47,647 bases of DNA from Acidobacteria bacterium UBA7540 (GTDB lineage: Bacteria; Acidobacteriota; Terriglobia; UBA7540). The stretch is taken from NCBI GenBank assembly GCA_002478145.1, contig DLMI01000125.1:1-47647 (forward strand), written 5' to 3'. The notes under the pieces are model-generated. The model worked only from the letters and a program-made list of their open reading frames with translations, did not search any database and was not told the origin of the DNA. Position numbers and translations under genes: made by a program. Shown here piece after piece: positions 33,953 to 41,726 of the stretch. The stretch's first letter is position 1, and every line of letters starts with the position of its first letter.

Positions 33953-34220
33953 AGTGCCCTGAGTCAGAAGTTCGTTGAATAATTCAGCCCCGACTTGTCG
34001 GGGCGAAAGAATGTAGCCCAGGGCGCAAGCCGTGGGTCAGCGAGCCCTCCCTCACCCCCGTCCCCTCTCCCGCCCGAGCGGGAGAGGGGTGGCGAAGGCG
34101 GGGTGAGGGTCCTCCCCCAGGGCTTGCGCCCTGGGCTACAATCTTCCGCCCCTGACGGGGCTGCGAAAAGACCGCCCGCATGAGGAAGACTTTGTAAGCG
34201 AACTTCTGACTCAGGACACT
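33953..34220. mobile_element. MITE-like element with 22-base terminal inverted repeats
   Basis: The ends AGTGCCCTGAGTCAGAAGTT (33953-33972, continuing CG) and CGAACTTCTGACTCAGGACA (34199-34218, continuing CT) are inverse with one mismatch over 22 bases. Within them lies a second inverted pair, 33986-34031 with 34121-34162 (AGCCCCGACTTGTCGGGGC against GCCCCTGACGGGGCT, and GTAGCCCAGGGCGCAAGCC against GGCTTGCGCCCTGGGCTAC). A third pair at the core is of the CCCTCTCCCGC / GCGGGAGAGGG type. There is no transposase, so it is non-autonomous. Confidence 0.78.
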
Positions 34221-34475
34221 AGGATTCAATCCGAGGCTTGACAAACTCCCGTCAGTCGGCTATTGTTGTAGCGTATGCTTCCCCAGCGGAAATTCCAGGG
34301 AACATTGGCCACCTCCGCACCCTTCCCTGTCATGGTGACAACAAGTCCATGCGGGCCGGAAAAGGCAATCTTTTCGTCGGCGTTCACTGTAAACTGCCTC
34401 GGCGCAGCGGGTCGGCTGTCCATCGTAGGGTGGACTGGAAGCAGGAAAAAGAATTCCTTTTTTTGCACGAGCAAC

Positions 34476-34652
34476 GCGGGAATGTTATTGAAAACAAAGG
34501 ACCGCTGTGGAAAAAGGCCGAAGAAGCGGGAATGTTATTGAAAACAAAGGACCGCTGTGGAAAAAGTGGGAACGAAGCGGGAATGTTGTTGATTACAAAG
34601 GAGATAAGCGCAGAAAGCGGGAATGTTATAGAAAACAAAGAGGATAATCGGT
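34476..34652 (+). repeat. Four-copy direct repeat upstream of the VOC gene
   Basis: Units begin with GCGGGAATGTT at 34476, 34526, 34577 and 34617, so spacings are 50, 51 and 40 bases. The first two are identical for about 41 bases; the third and fourth keep a core of about 25 bases ending in ACAAAG. The last unit runs directly into the AGAGGA ribosome site (34639-34644) of the VOC gene. Each unit contains an ATG, and short overlapping frames are open across the array. Confidence 0.85.
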
Positions 34653-35051
34653 ATGAAAAGAGTTAGTGGGCTTGGCGGAATATTCTTCAAGGCTGACCAT
34701 CCCGAGAAACTCTATGCGTGGTATGAGAAGCATCTTGGCTTGCAGCGTCAGGCGCAGGAAGCAGTGGTTTTCAATTGGCGTCAAGCCGACGATCCAGAAA
34801 AATCCGGCATGACCGTCTGGGCGATCTTCCCGAAGGATACGAAGTATTTCGACCCCAGCCGCTCCGGGTTCATGATGAACTTTATTGTGGAAGATTTGGA
34901 CGGGTTGCTGGCCGCGCTCCGCGAAGAAGGCGTGGAGGTCGATCCAAAGCGCGAGGACTACGATTACGGACGCTTCGCCTGGATCATGGATCCCGAGGGC
35001 AACCGTATTGAACTCTGGGAGCCGCCCAAAAAGAAGCAGAGTGACGAGTGA
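34653..35051 (+). CDS. VOC-family (glyoxalase/bleomycin-resistance-like) protein
   Basis: The 132-residue protein is a single vicinal-oxygen-chelate domain: GGIFFKADHPEKLYAWYEKHLGL at the start and the paired module IVEDLDGLLAALREEGVEV ending in AWIMDPEGNRIELWEPP. Members include lyases, dioxygenases and drug-binding proteins, so substrate is open. The likely metal-ligand glutamate is in RIELWEP. The ATG has AGAGGA 8 bases upstream. The stop codon and the last residues (KQSDE) fall in a 7-base repeat array shared with the convergent DUF1080 gene. Confidence 0.85.
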   Translation: MKRVSGLGGIFFKADHPEKLYAWYEKHLGLQRQAQEAVVFNWRQADDPEKSGMTVWAIFPKDTKYFDPSRSGFMMNFIVEDLDGLLAALREEGVEVDPKREDYDYGRFAWIMDPEGNRIELWEPPKKKQSDE

Positions 35052-35177
35052 CAAGTGATGAGTGACGAGTGACGAGCAAAAAAGAGTGACGAGCGACGGA
35101 TGGGTAATGAGTGACGACGAGCAAGGTTGGCTTCTATCCTCCGCTCGTCATTCGGCACTTATCACTTGTCACTGCTC
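35040..35177. repeat. GAGTGAC heptamer array at a convergent gene junction
   Basis: Period-7 units GAGTGAC, GAGTGAC, AAGTGAT, GAGTGAC, GAGTGAC run from 35040. Further degenerate units lie at about 35084-35120, and an inverse segment (CACTTATCACTTGTCACT) at about 35156-35173. The array supplies the stop codons and final residues of both flanking genes. Confidence 0.8.
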
Positions 35178-36649
35178 GTAGGAAGTCCCCGTTTCTGGAC
35201 GGGCTTCTCGCCATCGGGCTTTGGAAGGAAGATATCCTGCCATGTTAGCCCGCACTCCTTCACCATTTCCACGGCGTACTCCATACGGCCCAAGTTCTTG
35301 TCACTGTTGTTCGTGCCAAAAGAGAACTTGACGCCCGCCTTCTTGGCCGCCTTGATGAAAGCCGGGCTGGGCACTCGGTACCGATTGTTTATTTCGATGG
35401 CCACGTCGTTCCTCCGCGCGGCGTCGATCACAGTCTGCATTCGCTCAGGCGTCCAAAGTCGATCGTAGTCGGCCGCGATAACATCCGGCAGAAACGTCGG
35501 ATTGGCGTGGATGTCGATCGGCTCATGATTGAGCACTCCAAGGATGCGGTTGACGTACATATCCATGAATCGTTCCTTGTCCTTAATCTCTCCCACCTCT
35601 TCCTTGATCCAAATCCGCATTCGCTTGCCGCTGTCGTCGGTGAAGGTCATGGCGTCAGTAAACACGTAATCGAATTTCGCCACCGTTTCCTTTGAGAACA
35701 GCTTCACCCATTCCCGGCCTTCGCCTTGCAGCGCCACGAAGATCGGTTGCCCCTTCATGGCGCGGAGGAACTCCTCGGCTGCGGCATCGTCGGTGACGGG
35801 AAAGCCGAGCCCGCCGTTGATAGCGATTCCGTACTGGATGCCGAGCCGTCGCGACTCCTTGAGCGCCTCTTCCAGTGTGAGCCCGCCTTTCAGGTGAACG
35901 TGGTAATCCACCACGGGGAAATTCTGGGCATTCATCCGCAGCAGTTCTCGGTAGACGGCGTCTACGACGGGCCGCTCGGCAGTGTCTGCGGGGAGATCGT
36001 CCGGCAGCGGCTTCACCTGGATATTCCGGAACAAGACCTTCGAGTTCGCGTCGTGGCATTCGAGCGCGAGTGTACCGCGCCCGAGAACACGTCCGGCGTA
36101 ATCAGCCTCCACTGCTGGCGGGTCAGGCTCGAGGTAATCCACCAGCAGCGTGTCGTTCAGCCGGACCTGCACCTGTTTACCCCGGACCAGAATGTGCAAC
36201 TGGGACCATTCGTTGTCGTTTGCGAACGCCTTGTACACGTCGCGGACGCCGTAAAGCGAGCCGGTCTTCCTGCGCTCGCGGTAATCGCCCTCACCCGGGT
36301 AGGTGTTGTTGATCTGAACCTTGAACCCCTTTTCCGGCCGGCCCCTCGTCTGGAACCCAGTGTGAAAGTAAATGCCAGACTCGGCCCCCGCGCGCGGCAT
36401 CACTTCCGCCCTTAACTCGAAGTTCTTGAAACTCGCATTCCGCGTCCGTCCCGTGTAAAACAAGTGCGAGCGCGGTCCACCGGCTGCGATCTGCCCGTCC
36501 ACGACCCGGAAGGAGCGGCTGTTCTCGCTGGCCTTCCAGCCGCGGAGCGCGCGGCCGTCAAAGAGCGGCATCCAGTCGGGGTCCGCGCGGAGCGTAGCAG
36601 GCAGAACCAGCAAGGAAGCCAGCAAATCGCGCCTTGATATGGGAACCAT
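35162..36649 (-). CDS. Tat-exported fusion of a DUF1080 domain and a PHP-like domain
   Basis: This 495-residue protein begins with a twin-arginine-type signal (ISRRDLLASLLVLPATLRA). It continues into a DUF1080 lectin-like/3-keto-disaccharide hydrolase domain at about residues 28-220 (WMPLFDGRALRGWKA, GAESGIYFHTGFQ, GTLALECHDANSKVLFRNIQV). The C-terminal half (about 250-480) is a PHP-like barrel: FPVVDYHVHLKGGLTLEEAL, FDYVFTDAMTF, HEPIDIHANPTFLP, VAIEINNRY and FSFGTNNSD. DUF1080 binds or cleaves carbohydrate; PHP domains are metal-dependent phosphoesterases. The combination in one exported protein is unusual. The ATG at 36649 has AAAGGAA 6 bases upstream; 39 upstream codons are open but lack support. 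Confidence 0.82.
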   Translation of the reverse strand: MVPISRRDLLASLLVLPATLRADPDWMPLFDGRALRGWKASENSRSFRVVDGQIAAGGPRSHLFYTGRTRNASFKNFELRAEVMPRAGAESGIYFHTGFQTRGRPEKGFKVQINNTYPGEGDYRERRKTGSLYGVRDVYKAFANDNEWSQLHILVRGKQVQVRLNDTLLVDYLEPDPPAVEADYAGRVLGRGTLALECHDANSKVLFRNIQVKPLPDDLPADTAERPVVDAVYRELLRMNAQNFPVVDYHVHLKGGLTLEEALKESRRLGIQYGIAINGGLGFPVTDDAAAEEFLRAMKGQPIFVALQGEGREWVKLFSKETVAKFDYVFTDAMTFTDDSGKRMRIWIKEEVGEIKDKERFMDMYVNRILGVLNHEPIDIHANPTFLPDVIAADYDRLWTPERMQTVIDAARRNDVAIEINNRYRVPSPAFIKAAKKAGVKFSFGTNNSDKNLGRMEYAVEMVKECGLTWQDIFLPKPDGEKPVQKRGLPTSSDK

Positions 36650-37226
36650 AGGTATTCCTTTCAGGGCTCTCGTGTCCTGAACAGCTCCACAACCGCGCCA
36701 AGACAGCTTGCGCAAACCGCGCCAGAGAACTCCGGGGACACTGTACCCCAATCGCCTGCCCGCCACAACCCCATGCGTTGTCGGGTACTGGTGTCATTTG
36801 GAACGCAGTCATTCCCGTCCCGTCCCGCCTTGCAGGAGAGGAATCCACGCGGCGACATCGTCTTTATTACCACCGGTTGGCGCGTGGGGGAAAAGTACGA
36901 GAAGTACAAGAAGGTTTTCGCCGCCGTCCTTGCTTCCTTCAATCCCACTGGAAAGTAGATTGACGGCCCTATACCGGCAGTTATAGGTTGAATCAATTTA
37001 ATGAATTGGATGAAGGCGGGTCAGGTGGAGTAAAATAGCTGATGAGATGCAACAAACTAGCCAAATTCGGGAACTCACCTGCCTGTTTTCTTCCGCCATG
37101 GTGTTGATGGCCGAGTCACGCAAGGGTCGAGAAACTCTACTGTAACAATGGCCATTTAAAATAAGCCGACCAAGGAACTCGATCAAACAGGCGAGTTGGG
37201 GTTACAGGCCTGAGGAGGAGATGTCT
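36650..37226. other. 577-base spacer upstream of the HAD gene
   Basis: It has no intact gene. It holds a short orphan coding remnant (36851-36958). A possible weak promoter lies upstream of the HAD gene: TTGGAT at 37006-37011 and TAAAAT at 37031-37036, 19 bases apart. Nothing else is recognised. Confidence 0.4.
36851..36958 (+). pseudogene. Orphan C-terminal coding fragment
   Basis: Thirty-five codons translate to GDIVFITTGWRVGEKYEKYK, continuing KVFAAVLASFNPTGK, and a stop. This has the look of the last strand and helix of a PsbP/DUF1795-type lipoprotein (a strand, then 'Y...F..VL.SF.P'). No corresponding N-terminal part exists upstream. It is probably the tail of a deleted gene; the family guess is weak. 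Confidence 0.35.
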
Positions 37227-38087
37227 ATGCAAGTGACAACTCAGATTGCTAAACAATACCTGGTAGCGAGCGACTTTGACCAGACGCTCAGCTTCCACGA
37301 TTCCGGCGTAGTTTTGAGTGAACTGGTGGGAATTTCCAGTAAAGAGTTCGAGCGAAAGACGGCAATCCTGTCGGCGCAAAACCTGGTGCAACAGGGCGGG
37401 GAATTAGCTTACCTGCTGCTTCACGATCCCGAGTTTCAGGCCCGAGTGAGGAAAGATCATTTCAAGGAAGCAGGGAAGAAAATCCGTCTGAAGAAGAATA
37501 TTAAGCGGCTGCACGAAATGCTGGCCAGCGCCGTGGATGGCTACCAGTTCGAGTTCCATGTGATCTCGGCTGCTCCCCAGGAGGTTGTGGAGTCGGCACT
37601 CGAGGACATCATTGCGCCAGACCATATCCACGGTACCCTGTTGGAGTATGACGATGCGGGTTGCATTGCGGGGCTCGTTCGAGTGAATGCCGGTTACGGC
37701 AAAGTGGCCGTGTTGGACGACCTGCAGGCGAAGCTGCAGATCGGCGCGGACCGGATCGTGTACATTGGTGACGGCAGCTCTGACATCCACGTGATGTTGC
37801 ATCTGAATCAGCGCGAGGGCTTCACCGTAGCGGTTTCCGAGGCGCGAAATATTACGCAAATCGCCAAGCGTACTGTGCTCAGCGACGACGCGCTGAGCGT
37901 GCTGGTCCCTATCCTGGAGGAGATCGTGGGTTGGGGACGGTCTCAAATCCGCGCTCTCTTCGAGGCGCAAGGGCTCGTCATCCAGGATTGGGACAAGGCT
38001 CAAGCCGACTGGCTCACCATCCGCTCCACGCAGCCTGCGCAGGACGCCAAGCCGGAAGAAGCCACGCCAAGCTGGGTCAATTCGTGA
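37227..38087 (+). CDS. HAD-superfamily phosphatase (subclass IB-like)
   Basis: The 286-residue enzyme carries the HAD motifs: nucleophile DFDQT near residue 17 ([12 protein letters not shown]), a serine in [13 protein letters not shown], and the metal-binding [10 protein letters not shown] near 190. The helical cap after the first motif resembles the phosphoserine phosphatase/MtnX group, so it should dephosphorylate a small phosphorylated metabolite. Which one cannot be told. Two ATGs are close; GAGGAGG is 8 bases from the one at 37227 and nearly abuts the earlier one at 37221. It converges on the phosphodiesterase-like gene with 9 bases between. Confidence 0.8.
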   Translation: MQVTTQIAKQYLVASDFDQTLSFHDSGVVLSELVGISSKEFERKTAILSAQNLVQQGGELAYLLLHDPEFQARVRKDHFKEAGKKIRLKKNIKRLHEMLASAVDGYQFEFHVISAAPQEVVESALEDIIAPDHIHGTLLEYDDAGCIAGLVRVNAGYGKVAVLDDLQAKLQIGADRIVYIGDGSSDIHVMLHLNQREGFTVAVSEARNITQIAKRTVLSDDALSVLVPILEEIVGWGRSQIRALFEAQGLVIQDWDKAQADWLTIRSTQPAQDAKPEEATPSWVNS

Positions 38088-38096
38088 AACCGGCGC

Positions 38097-38624
38097 TCAC
38101 AACCCCAGTCCAACCCTTGCCACGCGCCTCCAAGCCGCTGGCTCACTCTTGATGAGATACAAGTGAAGACCACTAACCTTGAACTCGAGCTCGAACCGCC
38201 GGCCAAGGGAAGTGGCGATTCTTTCTTTCACGCCTGAGGGCAAATTGGCGTACAGAAGGCTGAGGTGGGGCATGAAGGCGGGCTGCTTCTCGAGGCTGAA
38301 GACTGCCCGCGCAGCCTTGTTCGCCTTCATGATGGGGTGAGTCGTCGCCACCCTCACGAACAGGCAGCGAAAGTATTCGTCAAGGAAATCGACCTCGGCA
38401 AGGCGAACTGTAAAAGGTGGGATTCGCCTTGCCAAGTCCGCCATCTTCGACGCGACCTCCCGCGCCGGCCCCACAATGCCGCCGGCCAAGGTGACGTGAG
38501 GCTCAAAAGTCGGCGCGGCATATTCCCGGCTCAAATCGAGGATTGTTGCTGCCAAGCGGCGACGAACTTCCCCGGTGGGCATCAACCAAAGCGAATAACT
38601 AGATGGTTTCTGGTGTGGGCGCAT
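38097..38624 (-). CDS. Cyclic phosphodiesterase-like protein (2H phosphoesterase)
   Basis: The 175-residue protein is a two-histidine phosphoesterase. The catalytic HxT/HxS pair is PHVTLAG (about residues 42-48) and PHLSLLYA (about 119-126), and the opening YSLWLMP matches the CPDase branch. Such enzymes open 2',3'-cyclic or 1'',2''-cyclic phosphates from RNA or tRNA processing, while relatives ligate 2'-5' RNA. The substrate here is unknown. The ribosome site is weak (GAAAGAT). It is divergent from the Phd-PIN pair and convergent with the HAD gene. Confidence 0.83.
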   Translation of the reverse strand: MRPHQKPSSYSLWLMPTGEVRRRLAATILDLSREYAAPTFEPHVTLAGGIVGPAREVASKMADLARRIPPFTVRLAEVDFLDEYFRCLFVRVATTHPIMKANKAARAVFSLEKQPAFMPHLSLLYANLPSGVKERIATSLGRRFELEFKVSGLHLYLIKSEPAAWRRVARVGLGL

Positions 38625-38695
38625 ACCGATCTTTCGGGCTCATTGATAAGTTGGGCTTCCACCTGTGCTTTTCCTTGCGCGGAATCCTCGTTCCC

Positions 38696-38716
38696 GTGTA
38701 CACTTCAGGTGTACAT
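38696..38716. promoter_or_regulatory. Twin GTGTACAC boxes upstream of the Phd-PIN operon
   Basis: The 8-base palindrome GTGTACAC (38696-38703) is followed after 5 bases by GTGTACAT (38709-38716), one mismatch from the same word. Together they also form a larger inverted repeat, TGTACAC-N5-GTGTACA. The position, 12 bases before the antitoxin ATG, is right for autoregulation by the antitoxin/toxin complex. Confidence 0.6.
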
Positions 38717-38727
38717 GGAGTCACTGC

Positions 38728-38970
38728 ATGGGCACACATAAGGTCAGCGTCCGGGAAGCGCGAGAAGGCTTGCGCCGCTTGCTGGATCAGGTCCAGGCGG
38801 GCGATGAGGTCGTGGTGCTGCGCCGGGGCGTCGAGGTCGGAAGACTCGTCCGGCCCGAGCGAAAGACCCCGCCCCTTCCTGACCTGAGCCGCCTTCGAGC
38901 CTCGGTCAAACTTCGCGGGCGAGCATTGAGCCAGGACATTCGGGACGCCCGCCGGAGCAGCCGCTATTGA
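38728..38970 (+). CDS. Phd/YefM-family antitoxin
   Basis: This 80-residue protein has the Phd fold signature: VSVREAREGLRRLLDQVQAG (residues 6-25), then DEVVVLRRGVEVGRLV. A disordered, charged C-terminus would bind the toxin. It should neutralise the adjacent PIN ribonuclease and bind its own promoter. GGAG lies 7 bases before the ATG. The stop overlaps the start of the toxin gene in TTGA, the usual coupling for such pairs. Confidence 0.88.
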   Translation: MGTHKVSVREAREGLRRLLDQVQAGDEVVVLRRGVEVGRLVRPERKTPPLPDLSRLRASVKLRGRALSQDIRDARRSSRY

Positions 38971-39389
38971 TTTATATCGACACAAGCGTGCTGGCTGCCT
39001 ATTACTGCCCCGAGCCGCTGAGCCGCCGGGCGCAACAGGCGTTGCACGAAGAAGACGAGCGGGCCATTAGCTGGCTCGTAGAAGCGGAATTGGTGTCCGC
39101 GCTCGCCCGCAAGGTGCGCGCCCGCGAAATGCGCCGGGCGGACGGGCATCGTATCCTGGCTGTCTTTCAATCCCATCTCGAGCAAGGAATTTACACCCGG
39201 CTTGCAGTGGAGGGGGCACATTTTGCAAAGGCACGCGAGTGGCTCGCGACTTTCACAGTCCCGCTCCAGACCCTGGATGCCTTGCATGTGGCGGTGGCCG
39301 CCATGCAGGATTGCCCCTTTCTGACTGCTGACGCGGCGCTCGCCAAAGCCTGCGCGAGAATCGGCGTCACGGCACGTCTGATCAGTTAA
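38967..39389 (+). CDS. vapC: PIN-domain ribonuclease toxin (VapC-like)
   Basis: The 140-residue PIN domain protein begins IYIDTSVLAAYY, with the first acidic residue at Asp5. It has the conserved glutamate in VEAELVSALAR (about 45) and the later acidic cluster in LQTLDALHVAVA (Asp near 104) and FLTADAALAKA (Asp near 122). All four catalytic positions are therefore kept and an active Mg-dependent RNase is likely. The start is a TTG overlapping the antitoxin stop by 4 bases. VapC toxins commonly cut tRNA or rRNA; the target here is unknown. Confidence 0.88.
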   Translation: MIYIDTSVLAAYYCPEPLSRRAQQALHEEDERAISWLVEAELVSALARKVRAREMRRADGHRILAVFQSHLEQGIYTRLAVEGAHFAKAREWLATFTVPLQTLDALHVAVAAMQDCPFLTADAALAKACARIGVTARLIS

Positions 39390-39704
39390 TCGTCAAGAAT
39401 AGTCTTCCCCTCCGGCGGACACCACCAGTTCAAGGATCACTCGAGCGATGGTCCGTAGCCCCTCCATCCCTAACCAGCGGGCCTCTGATCGATCACCCGC
39501 CAACCCCGCTCCGGGCGTGTATCGATTTCATCGTGACAACGCCATTTTATACTCCTGAAGAAAGCCAATCAACCAGCCGCTACGGCGGATCAGCGGACGC
39601 GACCGCTGTGGTCTTCTTCCGGGTCATACCTTCCTGGGAATGCATGATCCGCTTGCAAACCTCCTCGTGTGGGAATAACTTGGAACCGGTCCTCAGGAGG
39701 TCAT
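39390..39704. other. 315-base spacer before the mandelate-racemase-like gene
   Basis: I see no gene, repeat or clear promoter hexamers here. The right end carries the CAGGAGG ribosome site (39694-39700) of the following gene. Confidence 0.4.
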
Positions 39705-40925
39705 ATGCAACGGCGTTTTTTCCTGCAATCGGTCGGTTTGGGAGGAGCAGCGGCTCTAGTGGCGCCTTCGAAGGCGACTGCCTCGCCTACGCCCATGAAG
39801 ATTACACGCGTTCGTTTCTACCACAACCCGAGCTCTCCCACTCATTTCAACCAGAGCTTCCACATCGTGACCGTCGAAACGGACCAGGGCATCACGGGCA
39901 TTGGCGAGGGCGGTTCGCGCGACCCCATCTCGCAGTGTGCCGCCATGATTATCGGCGAAGACCCATTCCGCATTGAGCATCTGTGGCAAATGATGTTTCG
40001 CGGTTACTTTTATCCTGCCGGGCGCGAAAAACTCGACGCGCTGGGTGCAATCGACCTTGCGCTCTGGGACCTCAAAGGTAAGGCTCTGGGCGTGCCCGTC
40101 TACGAATTGCTCGGAGGTTTCTCACGCGACCACCTGGAGTGTTACTCCACCGGGTTTCCAAGCAAGGGAAGCCTGAAGGAAACCGCCCGCGCCTGCCTTG
40201 AGGCCGGTTTCCGCGCTTTCCGCTATGCCACTGCGGACCCCCCGGCCGGCCAGCCTTTCAACTCACATCAGATGGTGCGGAAGACATACGAGGACTGCGT
40301 CGAGATACGCGACGGCGTGGGAAAAGACGGCGATTGGGCGCTGGATTACCACACCCGCCTCGACTTCCCGGATGCCGTGCGGCTCAGCACACTGATTGAG
40401 CCGCTCGAGCCCTACTTTGCCGAGGATCTGATCCGATCTGAAAATCCCGAGGTCTATAAGGAACTCCGCGCGCACGTCAAAGTACCCATTGCGGTCGGCG
40501 AGCAGTTCGGAACCCGGTGGGACATCAACCCGTTGATCGAACAGCAACTCATTGACTACGCACGTGTCACTTTGCCGAACGTAGGAGGCATCACCGAGTA
40601 CATGAAGATCCTCGCCCTCTGCGAGACGCACTACGTCGGTTTGATCCCGCACTTCACGGGGCCGGTTGCGGAAGCCGCATTGGTCCATGCCTGCGGAGTT
40701 TTCTCGGGACCGGTGTTGATGGAAATGCTCGGCGAGGGAAAGGCTTCTTACCCTCATTTGCCGGAGGGCTACGATTTCCGCCATGGCAAGATGTGGCCGA
40801 ATCGCCGTCCAGGCCTCGGTGTAACGTTGGATACCAAGCCGCTACAACTCGCGGCCGAGATCACGGAACGCGCCCGCCCCATCCCTATGTTCCAAAGGCC
40901 CGACGGGTCCATCACGAACTGGTAA
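39705..40925 (+). CDS. Tat-exported mandelate racemase / muconate lactonizing enzyme family protein
   Basis: The 406-residue enolase-superfamily enzyme has an N-terminal twin-arginine signal (MQRRFFLQSVGLGGAAALVA). The N-terminal cap includes TDQGITGIGEGGSRD, then ALGAIDLALWDLKGKALGVP. Barrel metal ligands are plausible in LDYHTRL (Asp), FAEDLIR (Glu) and VGEQFG (Glu), with a general-acid/base histidine in LIPHFTG. The pattern resembles galactonate-type sugar-acid dehydratases. Such enzymes are usually cytoplasmic, so export is notable. The ATG with CAGGAGG 4 bases upstream is far better supported than the open upstream codons. Monocistronic. Confidence 0.85.
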   Translation: MQRRFFLQSVGLGGAAALVAPSKATASPTPMKITRVRFYHNPSSPTHFNQSFHIVTVETDQGITGIGEGGSRDPISQCAAMIIGEDPFRIEHLWQMMFRGYFYPAGREKLDALGAIDLALWDLKGKALGVPVYELLGGFSRDHLECYSTGFPSKGSLKETARACLEAGFRAFRYATADPPAGQPFNSHQMVRKTYEDCVEIRDGVGKDGDWALDYHTRLDFPDAVRLSTLIEPLEPYFAEDLIRSENPEVYKELRAHVKVPIAVGEQFGTRWDINPLIEQQLIDYARVTLPNVGGITEYMKILALCETHYVGLIPHFTGPVAEAALVHACGVFSGPVLMEMLGEGKASYPHLPEGYDFRHGKMWPNRRPGLGVTLDTKPLQLAAEITERARPIPMFQRPDGSITNW

Positions 40926-41045
40926 GCTCGGGCGCCTGCGAACCCCGACTGGCATTTGCCGGCCATTCTTGCCCTGCGACTTTGGTCACATGCAAGGTCT
41001 GAAATGAGCGCTACTATGGAGAGTGTGAATTGCAGAGGAGGACAC

Positions 41046-41603
41046 ATGGCAATAGCAACCAAAGTATTGCGGCACGAACATGAAGCTATTCTAAAAATGC
41101 TTGGGGCAAGTGAAGAGGTAGCCCGCCGGCTGGAGCGGGGTGAACAAGTGGAGCAGCAAACGCTCGACGGCCTGCTGGAATTCTTCCAGCTCTTTGCTGA
41201 CCGTTGTCATCACGGCAAAGAGGAGGACTTGTTATTCCCGCTCCTCGAAAAGAAGGGCTTTCCACGCGATGGCGGACCCATCGGTGTGATGCTTTTCGAG
41301 CACGAGCGCGGCCGATCGTTAATCCGCCAAATGGCGGAGGCAACGGCGGCCTACCAGTCCGGCGACAAGACCGCCGGTATACGCTGGGCGGGGGCGGGCG
41401 CAGGCTATGCCGCACTGCTGCGCGCCCACATCGATAAAGAAAACAACATCCTGTTCGCAATGGCGGAAAAAGTCCTTACGCCCGCGGAGCAAGCCGACCT
41501 GGCAGAAGGGTTCGAAAAGCTGGAGGTCGAAAAAATGGGCGCCGGAACCCACGAGAGGCTGCATGCTATGATGGACGCCCTGCTCGCCCGGCTCTCAACC
41601 TAG
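41046..41603 (+). CDS. Hemerythrin HHE-domain protein
   Basis: The 185-residue four-helix protein binds a di-iron centre. Ligand motifs are LRHEHEAIL (about residue 9), DRCHHGKEEDLLFP (HxxxE, about 55-65), FEHERGRSL (about 84) and LRAHIDKENNILF (about 121-133). Such proteins sense or scavenge oxygen or nitric oxide, or store iron. GAGGAGG is located 4-5 bases before the ATG. Thirty upstream codons are open but unlikely to be coding. It stands alone, followed by msrA on the same strand, suggesting an oxidative-stress neighbourhood. Confidence 0.87.
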   Translation: MAIATKVLRHEHEAILKMLGASEEVARRLERGEQVEQQTLDGLLEFFQLFADRCHHGKEEDLLFPLLEKKGFPRDGGPIGVMLFEHERGRSLIRQMAEATAAYQSGDKTAGIRWAGAGAGYAALLRAHIDKENNILFAMAEKVLTPAEQADLAEGFEKLEVEKMGAGTHERLHAMMDALLARLST

Positions 41604-41726
41604 CGACCAAGGACAGGCGATGCTCATGCAAACGTTTGCGCCTTGCATTCTTGTCGGCGGCGCGCAACAATATTTCTGCGGCTGGGGACGGAATCAAATT
41701 TGAAATCCTGACATGGAGAGCAGGTC

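Larger units (their letters stand above)
33846..34652. other. 807-base gene-free region with a MITE-like element and direct repeats
   Basis: It contains the inverted-repeat element at 33953-34220 and the four-unit direct repeat at 34476-34652. Open frames in between, on both strands around 34226-34474, match no family I know and are not called as genes. Confidence 0.55.

Noticed and set aside
34226..34474. Minus-strand frame of 82 codons with a plausible-looking interior
   Set aside because: It has no family resemblance, ends in the repeat element and lacks a ribosome site; it may be a decayed gene but I cannot support it.
34476..34652. CRISPR array
   Set aside because: Repeats decay from 41 to 25 bases, spacers are short and similar to each other, and no cas gene is in the window.
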